From NCBI GenBank assembly GCA_023421395.1, contig JAEZTL010000017.1, forward strand, positions 62,001 through 126,000: DNA of 64,000 bases, given 5' to 3'. Each line of letters starts with the position of its first letter. Within the stretch, counting starts at the first letter, position 1. The position numbers were made by a program, and so were the translations under genes. The notes under the pieces are model-generated. The model saw nothing but the letters and a program-made list of their open reading frames with translations. It was not told the DNA's origin and did no database searches. The stretch is from Bacillota bacterium (GTDB taxonomy: Bacteria; Bacillota; Clostridia; Christensenellales; Aristaeellaceae). Below, one piece after another: positions 43,381-52,610 of this stretch.

Positions 43381-45195
43381 TCAAACTTTCGCACCTTGCG
43401 CCCCGGGCCGGGGGATCCAGTCCCCGCCCTCCGGTTCCGCGTCGTCAAAGCGGGCGGGCAGCACGACCGAGACGCAGGTGCCTGCGCCCTCCCGCGAGGC
43501 CACCTTCAGGCCGGCCTCCGCGCCGCCGAACAGCATGAGGCGTTTGCGGACGTTGGCCACGCCATAGCCCGTGTCGCGCCCGGCCTCCCGGGTCTCCAGC
43601 AGGGTCCGCGTCTCCTCGGGCATTCCCTTCCCGTTGTCCTCCACTTCGATGAAAACCCTGTCCCGCTCCAGCCATGCGCGCAGCGTCAGCCTGCGGTCGG
43701 GCTTGTCGCAGTAGATCAGCCCGTGGATCAGCGCGTTCTCCACCAGCGGCTGCAGCGAAAACCGGGGAAGGCGGCACTCCGCCGCCTCCGGCTCAACCTC
43801 GATTTCTACCTGAAACGCGTTTTTAAACCGGCGCTGCATAATCCCCAGATAGTTCTGCGTCAGCGTCAGTTCCTCGTTCAGCGTGACCGTTCCGGGGCCC
43901 TTATTGATGCTCATGCGAAGGTATTTTGACAGCGCGTTGACCATCCACATGCCGTTTTCCATGTCGCCGTCGGCGATCATCCATTTGATCACGTCCAGCG
44001 TGTTGTACAGGAAGTGGGGCTTGATCTGCGCCTGCAGCGCCTGCATCTGGTATTCGGAGATGGCGAGGCGGTTCTGATACCGCTCCTCGACGATTTTCTG
44101 GGCCGCGAAGGCCATCTTGCCCGCGCTGGACCTGAGCCGCGCCAGCGCGTCCATCCTGCCCGGTCTTTCGCCCGCCGTCTGACCGTTCTCGCTCTCCAGC
44201 GCCCGGATCGCCTGATTGATCGAAAGCGTCGTGCGGCTCAGCATCATGTCGTAGGCGATCATCATCGCGATGACCAGCGCGACCAGGAGCGTCACCGCGG
44301 TCAGCACCATCAGGATCCCCGCCGTCGGCCCGCCGGCCCGGGGAAGCGCGGCGCGGTCGGTGGTGTCGATCAGGTACCAGTCGCAGGCGTCGATCTTCCC
44401 GAAGGCGGTCAATCCGTCGCCGGGGAGCGAGCCGCTCTCCTGCCGGAGGATTTGGGTCATCTGCCCGTCGTCAAGCGCCGTCTGTCCGATGCGGCTTTTG
44501 TCCGCATGGGCAATCACCACGCCGTTTCGGTCCACCAGGTACAACTCAGTGCCTTCCGCGCCGCCGGCCTGAAAGATACGGCCGATCTCGCCGACGTCGA
44601 TGTCCAGATACAGCGCTCCGACGTACTGGTTGTAATTTTGGCTGCCGGAAACCACCGCGACGCAGGAAATCGCCAGGATGCCGGACCCGATGTCCGTGGT
44701 CACCCGGCGGGGCCCCTGCCAGAATACGCCGCCCCGCCGGTCCCCCACCAGGCTCTTAAAATCCTGGTCGCCCTCCAGCGACGCGAGCGAATAGAACGTC
44801 TCCCCCTGTCGCGAGTAGATCTTGTTCCGGGGAACGAACAGGCGGACCTTGGAAATCATGTACTTCCCCCTGTACTCATTGAGCACACGGGTCATGTCGG
44901 AATACTCTTCGATCTGTCCCTCGGTCCCGGCGTTGGAGTTGAGATAAGGATAGACCGTGCCGAGCAGCGTCCTTGCGCTGTCGGAGGTCTGCTGGAGCCG
45001 GTAATTCAAATTGTTTTTGGCCTGTTCCACGGAGAGCTGCATGCTTAGCAGCACCTCTGATTCCACCGCGGCGTTCGTCGTCTGGGCGTACAGCCGGACG
45101 GAGATGATCGCGAGGCCGACAAGGGCCGCCATCAGCGCCACCAGCACGGCGCGCGTCAGGTACAGGTTCCGCCGCGGGAACGCGCCGCCCGTCAT
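43381..45195 (-). CDS. YesM-type sensor histidine kinase
   Basis: This 604-residue protein has an N-terminal membrane segment (about 14-36), an extracytoplasmic dCache-like sensor including TDIGSGILAISCVAVVSG and LYLVDRNGVVIAHADKSRIG, a second membrane segment, then the His box AQIKPHFLYNTLDVIKWMIADG and an ATPase domain with QPLVENALIHGLIY and EDNGKGM. Its start overlaps the regulator stop (ATGA). It is expected to sense the ligand of the neighbouring importer operon. Confidence 0.93.
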   Translation of the reverse strand: MTGGAFPRRNLYLTRAVLVALMAALVGLAIISVRLYAQTTNAAVESEVLLSMQLSVEQAKNNLNYRLQQTSDSARTLLGTVYPYLNSNAGTEGQIEEYSDMTRVLNEYRGKYMISKVRLFVPRNKIYSRQGETFYSLASLEGDQDFKSLVGDRRGGVFWQGPRRVTTDIGSGILAISCVAVVSGSQNYNQYVGALYLDIDVGEIGRIFQAGGAEGTELYLVDRNGVVIAHADKSRIGQTALDDGQMTQILRQESGSLPGDGLTAFGKIDACDWYLIDTTDRAALPRAGGPTAGILMVLTAVTLLVALVIAMMIAYDMMLSRTTLSINQAIRALESENGQTAGERPGRMDALARLRSSAGKMAFAAQKIVEERYQNRLAISEYQMQALQAQIKPHFLYNTLDVIKWMIADGDMENGMWMVNALSKYLRMSINKGPGTVTLNEELTLTQNYLGIMQRRFKNAFQVEIEVEPEAAECRLPRFSLQPLVENALIHGLIYCDKPDRRLTLRAWLERDRVFIEVEDNGKGMPEETRTLLETREAGRDTGYGVANVRKRLMLFGGAEAGLKVASREGAGTCVSVVLPARFDDAEPEGGDWIPRPGAQGAKV

Positions 45196-46820
45196 ACCTT
45201 GTTGCCCTTCCAGGCGCCGAGCATGGCATTCTCCCGGTACTCGCTGGGCGTGAGCCCGGTGTACTTTTTAAACAGCTTTGAGAAATAACTGGGCGACAGG
45301 TAGCCCACCATGAAGCACACATCGTAGAGCAGGATGCCGGAGTCCGTCAGCAGTTCCTTGGCGCGGCGGATGCGCTCCAGCGTGATGTATTCGTTGATGG
45401 TTCTGCCGGTTTGCTGCTTGAAGAGGACGCATAGATAGGTCGGCGTCAGGTACACCTCCTGCGCGAGGCTGGAAACCGACAGCCGCTCCGCGTACTTGCT
45501 GCCGATGATCTCCCGGACCCGCTGAATGACCGCGCTGGGCTGCGGCGCGCTGCGCCGCTGAATGAGCGCCGTAACCTCCTCGTAGGCCTGGGCGATCAGC
45601 TCTTCCTGCTCTTCCCCTCTGCAGGACAAAAACCGTTCCACAAGCCGGCGCTGTGACGCGTAGACGCCCTTTTCCCGGGTCGAAAGGTTGGTCAGGAGCC
45701 TCCCCGGCAGCAGCAGCAGGAACATCAGGAAGTTCTGCTGCTCGTCTTCGGAGGGGATCTGGCGCACATATTCGATCATGCTCAGCCGCGCCCTCCGGAC
45801 GGCTTCGGCGTCGCCGTTCATGATCGCCTCTCCGATCTCCTTTTCGGCGCGCTCCCGGGTGATTTTCAGGTCGTCGACCTCCTCGTACTTGTTGACCGAG
45901 ATGGGCAGCTCGGAGTCGATCAGATAGCGCATCTCGATCGCCTCGCAGGCGCTCTGGTAGGCGTCCCGGATTCTGAATATGCCCGTGAACCGGCCGCTGA
46001 TGCCGATCGAGACGATCAGTCCCAGTTCCGCCTGAAGGCGTTCGCGCACGTTCGCCGCCACGCCCAGCAGCGTCGTCTCGCAGTCCTCGCGCTCGGCGTT
46101 GACGATCAGGATGTATTCGCTGAGCCGGTCTTTAAAGCAGATGCTGCTGCCGTGGCGCAGCAGCACCTCCTCGCAGATGGTCTGGATCTTCAGGCTGAAC
46201 AGCATCCGCTCCTTCTCGTTCATGCCGCCGATGGCCTGCCATTTGTTGGCCAGGCGCACCACCATCACCGCGTAATGGACGGAGGCCTCCAGCGGTATGC
46301 CCAGGTACTGCAGCTCGCTGAGCGCCGTCGCCTCGTCCTCGTCGCGCTCCCGCAACAGCGACGCAAGGCGGCGGTTTCTGAGCAGCGGCATCGACTGGGC
46401 CAGCATCTCTTCCATCTCGTAGAGCTTCTTCTCGCGCGCCTGCTCCTCGCCGATGATCCCCATCACCCGGGTCAGCGTCTGGTCCATCTCGTCCAGGTCG
46501 ATGGATTTCAGAATGTAGTCCACGGCGTCCAGCTTCAGGGCATCCTTGAGATAGGCCACGTCGGCGTGGCCGCTGACAAAGAGGATTTTGGTACGCGGGT
46601 GTGCCGCGCGCACCCGCTTCGCCAACTCGATGCCATCCATGAAGGGCGTGCAGACGTCGGTCACCACCAGGTCCACCGGGCGCTCCCGGACGTAGTTCCA
46701 GGCCTCCTGCCCGTTCGGGAAGGCGCCAACGATTTCCACGCCATGCCGCTGCCAGTTCACATGGTTTTTCAACCCGCTCAGCACCGCTTCCTCGTCGTCC
46801 ACCAGAATGGCCTTGTACAT
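45192..46820 (-). CDS. YesN-type response regulator (receiver plus AraC domain)
   Basis: This 542-residue protein has a receiver (MYKAILVDDEE, Asp55 in TDVCTP) and a C-terminal AraC domain (IIGSKYAERLSVSSLAQEVYLTPTYLCVLFKQ to GLTPSEYRENAM). The start at 46820 has GGGAGGA 7 bases ahead; a long in-frame extension upstream is rejected because it is repeat-derived and lacks a site. It is co-transcribed with the kinase. It lies downstream of a flavoprotein gene, so the regulator may control both that gene and the importer. Confidence 0.92.
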   Translation of the reverse strand: MYKAILVDDEEAVLSGLKNHVNWQRHGVEIVGAFPNGQEAWNYVRERPVDLVVTDVCTPFMDGIELAKRVRAAHPRTKILFVSGHADVAYLKDALKLDAVDYILKSIDLDEMDQTLTRVMGIIGEEQAREKKLYEMEEMLAQSMPLLRNRRLASLLRERDEDEATALSELQYLGIPLEASVHYAVMVVRLANKWQAIGGMNEKERMLFSLKIQTICEEVLLRHGSSICFKDRLSEYILIVNAEREDCETTLLGVAANVRERLQAELGLIVSIGISGRFTGIFRIRDAYQSACEAIEMRYLIDSELPISVNKYEEVDDLKITRERAEKEIGEAIMNGDAEAVRRARLSMIEYVRQIPSEDEQQNFLMFLLLLPGRLLTNLSTREKGVYASQRRLVERFLSCRGEEQEELIAQAYEEVTALIQRRSAPQPSAVIQRVREIIGSKYAERLSVSSLAQEVYLTPTYLCVLFKQQTGRTINEYITLERIRRAKELLTDSGILLYDVCFMVGYLSPSYFSKLFKKYTGLTPSEYRENAMLGAWKGNKV

Positions 46821-46860
46821 CGCCGTGTCCTCCCTTCTCCAAATGCGTCCCGGATTCACC

Positions 46861-46902
46861 CCGCACGGATTCCGCCGCACGGATTCCGCCGCACGGATTC
46901 CG
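46861..46902. repeat. Three tandem copies of a 14-bp unit
   Basis: The unit CCGCACGGATTCCG is repeated three times without error in the leader of the YesN-type gene. A partial related segment (CGGATTCACC) lies just to its left. It could be a variable-number repeat or a multi-copy binding site. Confidence 0.8.
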
Positions 46903-46978
46903 CCACGCCCGCGGCGGTCTGAAAACGGCCGTCCCAGCCGCCTGTTCGGCGCGCGGAGCCGGCCGTCGCGGGCCAACT

Positions 46979-48382
46979 TCAGCCTTTCTCAGGCCACATC
47001 ACCCTGGCGTTCGGATCGGTCTCAAGCATCACACCGTCGGCGCGCAGGATTTTGCGAATCTCCCGAACGTCCACATCGCCGGGGTCAACCCCCTGGCGGG
47101 CCGCCAGCGCGGCGCCGACGCCCGCGCCCTGGCCCATCACCATCAGCGGGGGCATCACGCGGGCGGAACTGAGCGCCACCGCGTCCATCGACGCGCACCG
47201 GCCGCTGAACATCAGGTTCCGGATATCGCTGGAGCAGGTCATCCCGTAGGGCAGCCCGTAGGGTTTCACCTTTTTGACAATCGTGCCCGCGCCGCCTCCG
47301 TCGTGAATGTCGATGATGTAGGAGCCGATGCCCACCGAGTCCTCGCCGATCACGCCGCCCAGCAGCATGTCCTCGGTCAGCGTCCGGATGCCGTGGAACC
47401 GGCGGGACTCGCGCACGCCCAGGAACGGGTAGATCTGCGTCAGGTAGCATTTTTCGAAGCCCGGCACATGCTTGCGGAGCGTTTCGACCAACTTCAGGTT
47501 CTGGATGTGACCCTCGATTTCCGCCTTGGTCAGGTCGAACACATCGCTGCCGTCGATGCCCTGGTGGCGGGTACAGTTCAGATGCACCTGGCCGGGAATG
47601 AGGCTCTGGATGTAGATCAGCGTATCCCGGCTGACCGGAAGCTCGCCCTTCTCCCGAAGTTCTCCGAACAGCTTGCGCAGCCCCACCAGTACGTGGTGGT
47701 TCGGGTTGGATCGCAAATAAGACGCGTCGTAGCCCGGATAGGTTTCGATCGTCGGCGCCAGCCGCATCTGTTCGGGGTTGTCCTCCAGGTAGCGGATGAT
47801 CCCGTCAAAGTCCACGCCGCCCACCGTGCACATCAGCGTCGGCGGCTGCAATACGCCCGTACCCTTCTGGCCCATCTCGAACCTCGCGCCTGCGATGAAA
47901 CCCACGTCGCCGTCGCCGGTGGCGTCGATAAACACCTTGGCGCGCGCCTCGATCCGGTGGGCCTTTCCGAACAGCGTCACCGACCGGAGCACGCCGTTTT
48001 CGACGTCCGCATCGATCACCTCCGTGTGCAGGAGCAGCTCCACCCCGGCCTCAAGGCACTTCTCAAAGGCGACGACCTTGAACACCTCGTGGTCGTAGAT
48101 GGTCACCGAGTCGTGCATCGGGCACCAATGGTGCGGGCTGGCCGCGCCCCGCGCCGCCAGCGCGTCGATCAATTCCTGCGCGATGCCGCGGATCACCTGG
48201 TTGCCGTCCTTGTCCAGATATGCCAGAAGCGGCAGCCCGATCGTGAGGTTTCCGCCCAGGTAGCCGTTTTTTTCCACCAGCAGCACCTTCGCGCCCTGCC
48301 GCGCGGCGGCGATCGCCGCGGGCAGTCCGCCCGGCCCGCCCCCGATGACAATCACGTCATACGTCACGATGCCCGTTTTCAT
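46979..48382 (-). CDS. FAD-dependent oxidoreductase (FAD_oxidored family)
   Basis: This 467-residue protein has VIGGGPGGLPAAIAAARQGAKVLLVEKNGYLGGN, VFIDATGDGDVGFIAG and the C-terminal stretch NLMFSGRCASMDAVALSSARVMPPLMVMGQGAG. The start at 48382 has GGAGG 8 bases upstream; eleven extra codons are possible but lack a site. It has its own strong promoter and is divergent from another flavoprotein. The substrate is unknown. A 158-base gap with the tandem repeat separates it from the YesN-type gene. Confidence 0.9.
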   Translation of the reverse strand: MKTGIVTYDVIVIGGGPGGLPAAIAAARQGAKVLLVEKNGYLGGNLTIGLPLLAYLDKDGNQVIRGIAQELIDALAARGAASPHHWCPMHDSVTIYDHEVFKVVAFEKCLEAGVELLLHTEVIDADVENGVLRSVTLFGKAHRIEARAKVFIDATGDGDVGFIAGARFEMGQKGTGVLQPPTLMCTVGGVDFDGIIRYLEDNPEQMRLAPTIETYPGYDASYLRSNPNHHVLVGLRKLFGELREKGELPVSRDTLIYIQSLIPGQVHLNCTRHQGIDGSDVFDLTKAEIEGHIQNLKLVETLRKHVPGFEKCYLTQIYPFLGVRESRRFHGIRTLTEDMLLGGVIGEDSVGIGSYIIDIHDGGGAGTIVKKVKPYGLPYGMTCSSDIRNLMFSGRCASMDAVALSSARVMPPLMVMGQGAGVGAALAARQGVDPGDVDVREIRKILRADGVMLETDPNARVMWPEKG

Positions 48383-48428
48383 TGTCCCGTCCTCCCGTTC
48401 GCCTCTTTCACACAAAGGCCATGATTAT

Positions 48429-48457
48429 AGTATAGGCGCGCGGATTTTGAAAGTCAA
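48429..48457 (-). promoter_or_regulatory. Promoter of the leftward flavoprotein gene
   Basis: On the minus strand, TTGACT (48452-48457) and TATACT (48429-48434) are 17 bases apart, about 47 bases before the start codon. Confidence 0.7.
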
Positions 48458-48538
48458 TTCTGGAGATAACATTCAAAAAGAATGAGACAGATTCTAAATA
48501 TTGAACCATAAATCGCAGAAATCCATAAGATTTGTGCG

Positions 48539-48567
48539 TTGACGCCGCGCCGGGCGCATGCTACCAT
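48539..48567 (+). promoter_or_regulatory. Promoter of the rightward flavoprotein genes
   Basis: TTGACG (48539-48544) and TACCAT (48562-48567) are 17 bases apart. The spacer contains the 15-mer GCGCCGGGCGCATGC (48547-48561), found again at 17464-17478 upstream of the GH32 gene. The stretch between the two divergent promoters is AT-rich. Confidence 0.6.
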
Positions 48568-48620
48568 CAAGGTCGGCAGCCGGCCTACGGGCATACGGCG
48601 CGAAGGAGCGTGCGTCCTAC

Positions 48621-50522
48621 ATGAAGCAGTACATCCGTGAAACCCCGCCCAGCTCGCAAAACCCCGCCGTCAAGCTGTGCTATGATGTGGTGGTCGTGGG
48701 CGGCGGCATGAGCGGCCTCGTCGCGGCCATCGCGGCCGCGCGCCAGGGCGCCAGAACCGCGCTGGTGCAGGACCGCAGCGTCTTCGGCGGCAACGCCAGT
48801 TCCGAGACGCGCATGCACATCTCAGGCGCGTCCTGCCACTGGGGCAAGAAGGACGCCGCCGAAACCGGCATCCTGATGGAATTGCAGCTGGAAAACAAGT
48901 ACCTCAACGACGGCTACAACTACTCCATCTGGGACGGGGTGCTGTGGTCGGCCGCGAAGGACACAAAAAACCTCGACCTCTACATGAATACCACCATGGA
49001 CCGCGTGTTCTCCGACGGGCAAAAGATCCTGTCCGTCGAGTGCTATCAGATGAGCACCGAAAAGCGCTTCCTGCTGGAGGGCAAAATCTACCTGGACTGC
49101 ACCGGCCACGGCACGCTGGGCTACTTCGCCGGCGCGGAGTACATGATCGGCCGCGAAGCGTCCGGAGAATTTGGCGAGAAGGACGCGCCCCCCGTCCGGG
49201 ACGGCGAAACGATGGGCAACACCATCTACTTCTGCGCGCGGGATACCGGCCGCCCGGTGAAATTCGTCAAGCCCTCGTGGGCCTACGCTTTTGACGAAAG
49301 CGACTTTATGCACCGGTATCACGGCGACATCGTGGTTTATCACGACGCGACGGACGTGGTGGTTCTGAAGCCCGGCGAGGACTACGCCGATCACGCGGAT
49401 CAGCTGGTCGAAAAGTACGACGTGGAGTCCGGTTATTGGTGGATCGAACTGGGCGGAGACTGGGACGACATCATCGCCCAGGCGGAGGACATCCGCTATG
49501 AACTGTACCGGTGCGTCTACGGCGTATGGGACCACATCAAAAACGGCGGCGACCACGGCGCGGACAATTACGAACTGGTCTGGGTGGGCAACGTGCCCGG
49601 CACCCGCGAAAGCCGCCGGCTGGTGGGCGCCTGCGTGCTGACCGAGGACGACATTCTGACAAACCGGGTGTTTCCGGACGCCGTCGCCTACGGCGGCTGG
49701 CCGATGGACGAACACACCGCGGGGGGCTTCCGCGCCAAAGGCGAAATCCCCTCGAAGGTGCGCTCCTTTGACGGCCTCTTCTCGATCCCCTACGGCTGTT
49801 ACTGTTCCAAGAATATCGAAAACCTGATGATGGCGGGCCGCAATATCAGCGCCACAAAGCTGGCCATGGGTTCCACCCGCGTGATGGGCACCTGCGCCGT
49901 CGGCGGCGAGGCCGCGGGCACCGCGGCGGGCATGGCGGCGCTTCTCAATCTCACGCCGGAGGAATTCGGCCGGCGGCACATCCGGACGCTGCGCCAGCGG
50001 CTTTTGAAGGGCGATTGCTTCATCCCCGGCTGCAAAAACGAGGATCCGGACGATCTGGCGCGAGGGGCCGCCGTCTCCGCCAGCTCCGAGCGAACGGGCT
50101 ACGAGGCGGGAAACGTACTCAGCGGCGTCGCGCGGCGCGTGGGCGGCGAGAGCAACCTGTGGCGCTCAATAGGCCTCGCGCCCGAAGGCGAGACGCTGAC
50201 GCTCTCGTGGAACCGTCCGGTCTCGCTCCGTCAAATCCGGCTGACGCTGGACCCGAACCTGTCCGAGGAGCGGTGCATTTCGGTTTCCAAGGCGTTCATC
50301 GACAAGGAACCGCTGGGCGTCGCGAAGGAACTGGTCAAGGACTACGAACTCATCGCCCGGCGCGGCGGCACGGAGGTTTTGCGCCTGCGGGAGGCGGACA
50401 ATCGCCAGCGGCTCAAGGTACACGACCTGACCGAGGCCGTCGAGTGCGACAGGCTCGAAATCCGCGTCCTCGCCACGAACGGCGACGGGGATGCCCGCGT
50501 GTACGAGGTGCGCGCGTACTGA
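48621..50522 (+). CDS. FAD-dependent oxidoreductase with C-terminal discoidin-like domain
   Basis: This 633-residue protein has an N-terminal FAD domain (VVVGGGMSGLVAAIAAARQGARTALVQD, FGGNASSETRMHISGASCHWG) and the family C-terminal FAD contact (NLMMAGRNISATKLAMGSTRVMGTCAVGGEAAG). An extra C-terminal domain of about 110 residues (LTLSWNRPVSLRQIRLTLDPN) looks like an F5/8-type beta sandwich that could bind carbohydrate. It has no signal peptide. The ATG has AAGGAG about 12 bases upstream, a slightly long spacing. The next flavoprotein follows after 62 bases. The substrate is unknown; a sugar or glycoside is plausible. Confidence 0.88.
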   Translation: MKQYIRETPPSSQNPAVKLCYDVVVVGGGMSGLVAAIAAARQGARTALVQDRSVFGGNASSETRMHISGASCHWGKKDAAETGILMELQLENKYLNDGYNYSIWDGVLWSAAKDTKNLDLYMNTTMDRVFSDGQKILSVECYQMSTEKRFLLEGKIYLDCTGHGTLGYFAGAEYMIGREASGEFGEKDAPPVRDGETMGNTIYFCARDTGRPVKFVKPSWAYAFDESDFMHRYHGDIVVYHDATDVVVLKPGEDYADHADQLVEKYDVESGYWWIELGGDWDDIIAQAEDIRYELYRCVYGVWDHIKNGGDHGADNYELVWVGNVPGTRESRRLVGACVLTEDDILTNRVFPDAVAYGGWPMDEHTAGGFRAKGEIPSKVRSFDGLFSIPYGCYCSKNIENLMMAGRNISATKLAMGSTRVMGTCAVGGEAAGTAAGMAALLNLTPEEFGRRHIRTLRQRLLKGDCFIPGCKNEDPDDLARGAAVSASSERTGYEAGNVLSGVARRVGGESNLWRSIGLAPEGETLTLSWNRPVSLRQIRLTLDPNLSEERCISVSKAFIDKEPLGVAKELVKDYELIARRGGTEVLRLREADNRQRLKVHDLTEAVECDRLEIRVLATNGDGDARVYEVRAY

Positions 50523-50584
50523 CCCAATGCGCGGGGCCATTGCGTCCGGAGCGGCGGAAACCCCCTCAAATGATGAAAGGCGGC

Positions 50585-51898
50585 ATGAATATGGCATCGG
50601 TCTCCATCAGAAAAGAAGCGCCTGTCGCGGGCGCATATGACGTGGTGGTGTGCGGCGGAGGGCCCAGCGGCTTCATCGGCGCGATCGCGGCGGCGCGCGC
50701 CGGCGCAAAGGTCGCGCTGATCGAACGCTACGGCTTTCTGGGCGGCATGGCGACGGCGGGACTGGTCGCGCCCATCAGCGAATTCCGCTATAACGGCGAA
50801 CTGGTCGTCGGCGGCATCCCGTGGGAATTTGTGAGCCGCCTGGAAAAAATGGGCGGCGCGTCCATCGAATACCCGCTGGGCAGCGTGTGCTTTGATCCCG
50901 AAGCGTATAAGCTCCTGGCGCAGCGGATGGCGCTCGAGGCCGGGGTCACGCTCTACCTGCACGCGTATCTTTCGGACTGCGCGATGGACGGGAACACCAT
51001 CACCCACGCCGTATTCGAAGGCAAGGGCGGCGCCCGGGCGCTGGCGGGCCGGTATTTTCTCGACTGCACCGGCGACGGCGACCTTTCCCAGATGGCGGGC
51101 GTGCCGATGCAGGCGTTTCCCGCGCCCACCCAGCCCGCGTCGCTGTGCTTCTGCCTGGGCGGCGTGGACGCGCGGGCGCTTCCGAAAATCCATCATGAGC
51201 GGCAGGGCGTCAATTACCATATGGAATGGCTGCGGGACGAGCTTCTGCCGCTGTCCGAGCGCGGCGAAATTCCCAGGTTCGGCGGGCCGTGGATGTGCTG
51301 GATGGCCGCCGAGGACCGGGTGCTGGTCAACATGACCCGCGCGGAAGGCGACATGGCCGACGAACGGGACCAGACGCGGGTGGAATGCCTTCTGCGCGAG
51401 GACGCGTTCCGGCTGGTGGATGCGCTCCGCCAGCGCTTCGAGGCCTTCCGGGGCGCGCGCGTTGTCTATACCGCGGCGCAGACCGGCGTGCGCGAGACGC
51501 GGCACATCCGGGGCGAACACGTACTGACCGGCGCGGAGTACGCCGCCGCCGTCTTCTTCCCGGACGCTGTGGGCCGCGGCGCGCACCCGATCGACATTCA
51601 CGCCGCCTCCGGCGCCAACCAGAAGTGCGAATTTCTGAAGGAAGCCGCCTACATCCCCTACCGCTCGCTGATCGCGGAAGCCTTCCCCAATCTGCTGGTC
51701 CCGGGCCGGTCGTTCTCCGCCGATCGGGAAGCGTCCGCCTCCGCGCGGGTTCAGGCGTCGATGATGGGTCTGGGCCAGGCGGCCGGCTTCGCGGCGGCGC
51801 AATGCGCCGCCTCCAACCTGAGCGTGCAGACGGCGGATATTGACCGGCTCCGAAAGACGCTGATTGAAATCGGCGCGAATCTTCAGCCGCCCGCCTGA
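50585..51898 (+). CDS. FAD-dependent oxidoreductase (FAD_oxidored family)
   Basis: This 437-residue protein has VVVCGGGPSGFIGAIAAARAGAKVALIERYGFLGGMATAG, FLDCTGDGDLSQMAG and the C-terminal NLLVPGRSFSADREASASARVQASMMGLGQAAG. It is the fifth family member within about 15 kb. The start at 50585 follows AAAGGCGG; a second ATG two codons later is possible. It is probably co-transcribed with the preceding flavoprotein. It ends at a palindromic hairpin shared with the convergent cyclase gene. Confidence 0.89.
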   Translation: MNMASVSIRKEAPVAGAYDVVVCGGGPSGFIGAIAAARAGAKVALIERYGFLGGMATAGLVAPISEFRYNGELVVGGIPWEFVSRLEKMGGASIEYPLGSVCFDPEAYKLLAQRMALEAGVTLYLHAYLSDCAMDGNTITHAVFEGKGGARALAGRYFLDCTGDGDLSQMAGVPMQAFPAPTQPASLCFCLGGVDARALPKIHHERQGVNYHMEWLRDELLPLSERGEIPRFGGPWMCWMAAEDRVLVNMTRAEGDMADERDQTRVECLLREDAFRLVDALRQRFEAFRGARVVYTAAQTGVRETRHIRGEHVLTGAEYAAAVFFPDAVGRGAHPIDIHAASGANQKCEFLKEAAYIPYRSLIAEAFPNLLVPGRSFSADREASASARVQASMMGLGQAAGFAAAQCAASNLSVQTADIDRLRKTLIEIGANLQPPA

Positions 51899-51923
51899 CG
51901 CGCGGGCCGGCGGCCCCTCTGCC

Positions 51924-51949
51924 TGCGGGCGGCCTCGAGGCCGCCCGCA
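51924..51949. terminator. 26-bp perfect palindrome between convergent genes
   Basis: The stretch 51924-51949 is a perfect palindrome centred on CTCGAG, giving a stem of up to 13 bp (about 11 bp with a 4-base loop). It lies between the flavoprotein stop and the cyclase stop. No T tract is present, so it is a weak or factor-dependent terminator. Confidence 0.5.
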
Positions 51950-51952
51950 TCG

Positions 51953-52588
51953 CTATACCGCGGGCAGCACGCCCTCCAGCAGCACGGCCCGCGTCGGCGC
52001 GCCGTCCGCCCGGGCGATTTTCACCGGCAGCGCGATGAGCAGATACCGCCCCGCCTCCACGTGCCCGAGCCTGAGGCCCTCCAGAATGATGATCTCGTTT
52101 TTCAGCAGCGCGATGTGGGTCTCGTGCCCGGGCTGGGCGCGCTCGATGCCGAGGGCATCCGTGCCCACGCCGCTGACGCGAAGCGAGGCAAGGTACTCCG
52201 CACCGCTCTTTTCAAGGTATACAAATTCCTCCCGCCAGCCCTCATGCGCGGAATTGCTCGTCTTCAGCAGCAGAAATTCTCCCTCGCGGACGTCCAGATT
52301 TTTAAGGTCGTCCCGGGTGATCTTCTCCGCCACATGCATAAGATCCAGCACGCGGCAGGGGGTGACGAGGCGCTCCAGCGGCAGAAACTCGGTGGGCCAG
52401 CCGTCCTTGATCATATGGAACGGCGAATCCAGATGCGTGCCCGTGTGGAGGTTGATGGACAGCGCGGATTCATTGATGCTGTTGGGCGGTATGCTGCGCT
52501 CCACCGTATGGATGGGGCGCTTGTTCGGGGCGTCGTGGTAGACGGGCATGTCTTCGCGGATCGTCATGGAAATGTCGATGATGCGCAT
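51953..52588 (-). CDS. Cyclase/kynurenine-formamidase-like metal-dependent hydrolase
   Basis: This 211-residue protein has the family metal-binding motif HTGTHLDSPFH (His48, His52, Asp54, His58). The fold hydrolyses formamides, isatin and other cyclic amides or esters. The start at 52588 has GGAGGG 6 bases upstream; 21 extra codons are rejected for lack of a site. It follows zwf by 22 bases on the same strand, so the two are probably co-transcribed. The substrate is not shown; a lactone or ring-opening step on an oxidised sugar is one possibility. Confidence 0.88.
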   Translation of the reverse strand: MRIIDISMTIREDMPVYHDAPNKRPIHTVERSIPPNSINESALSINLHTGTHLDSPFHMIKDGWPTEFLPLERLVTPCRVLDLMHVAEKITRDDLKNLDVREGEFLLLKTSNSAHEGWREEFVYLEKSGAEYLASLRVSGVGTDALGIERAQPGHETHIALLKNEIIILEGLRLGHVEAGRYLLIALPVKIARADGAPTRAVLLEGVLPAV

Positions 52589-52610
52589 GGGAAACCCTCC
52601 AACATCCTTA

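Noticed and set aside
50342..51802. A 486-codon minus-strand frame opposite a flavoprotein gene
   Set aside because: The plus strand encodes a complete FAD-binding protein; the antisense product shows no family pattern.
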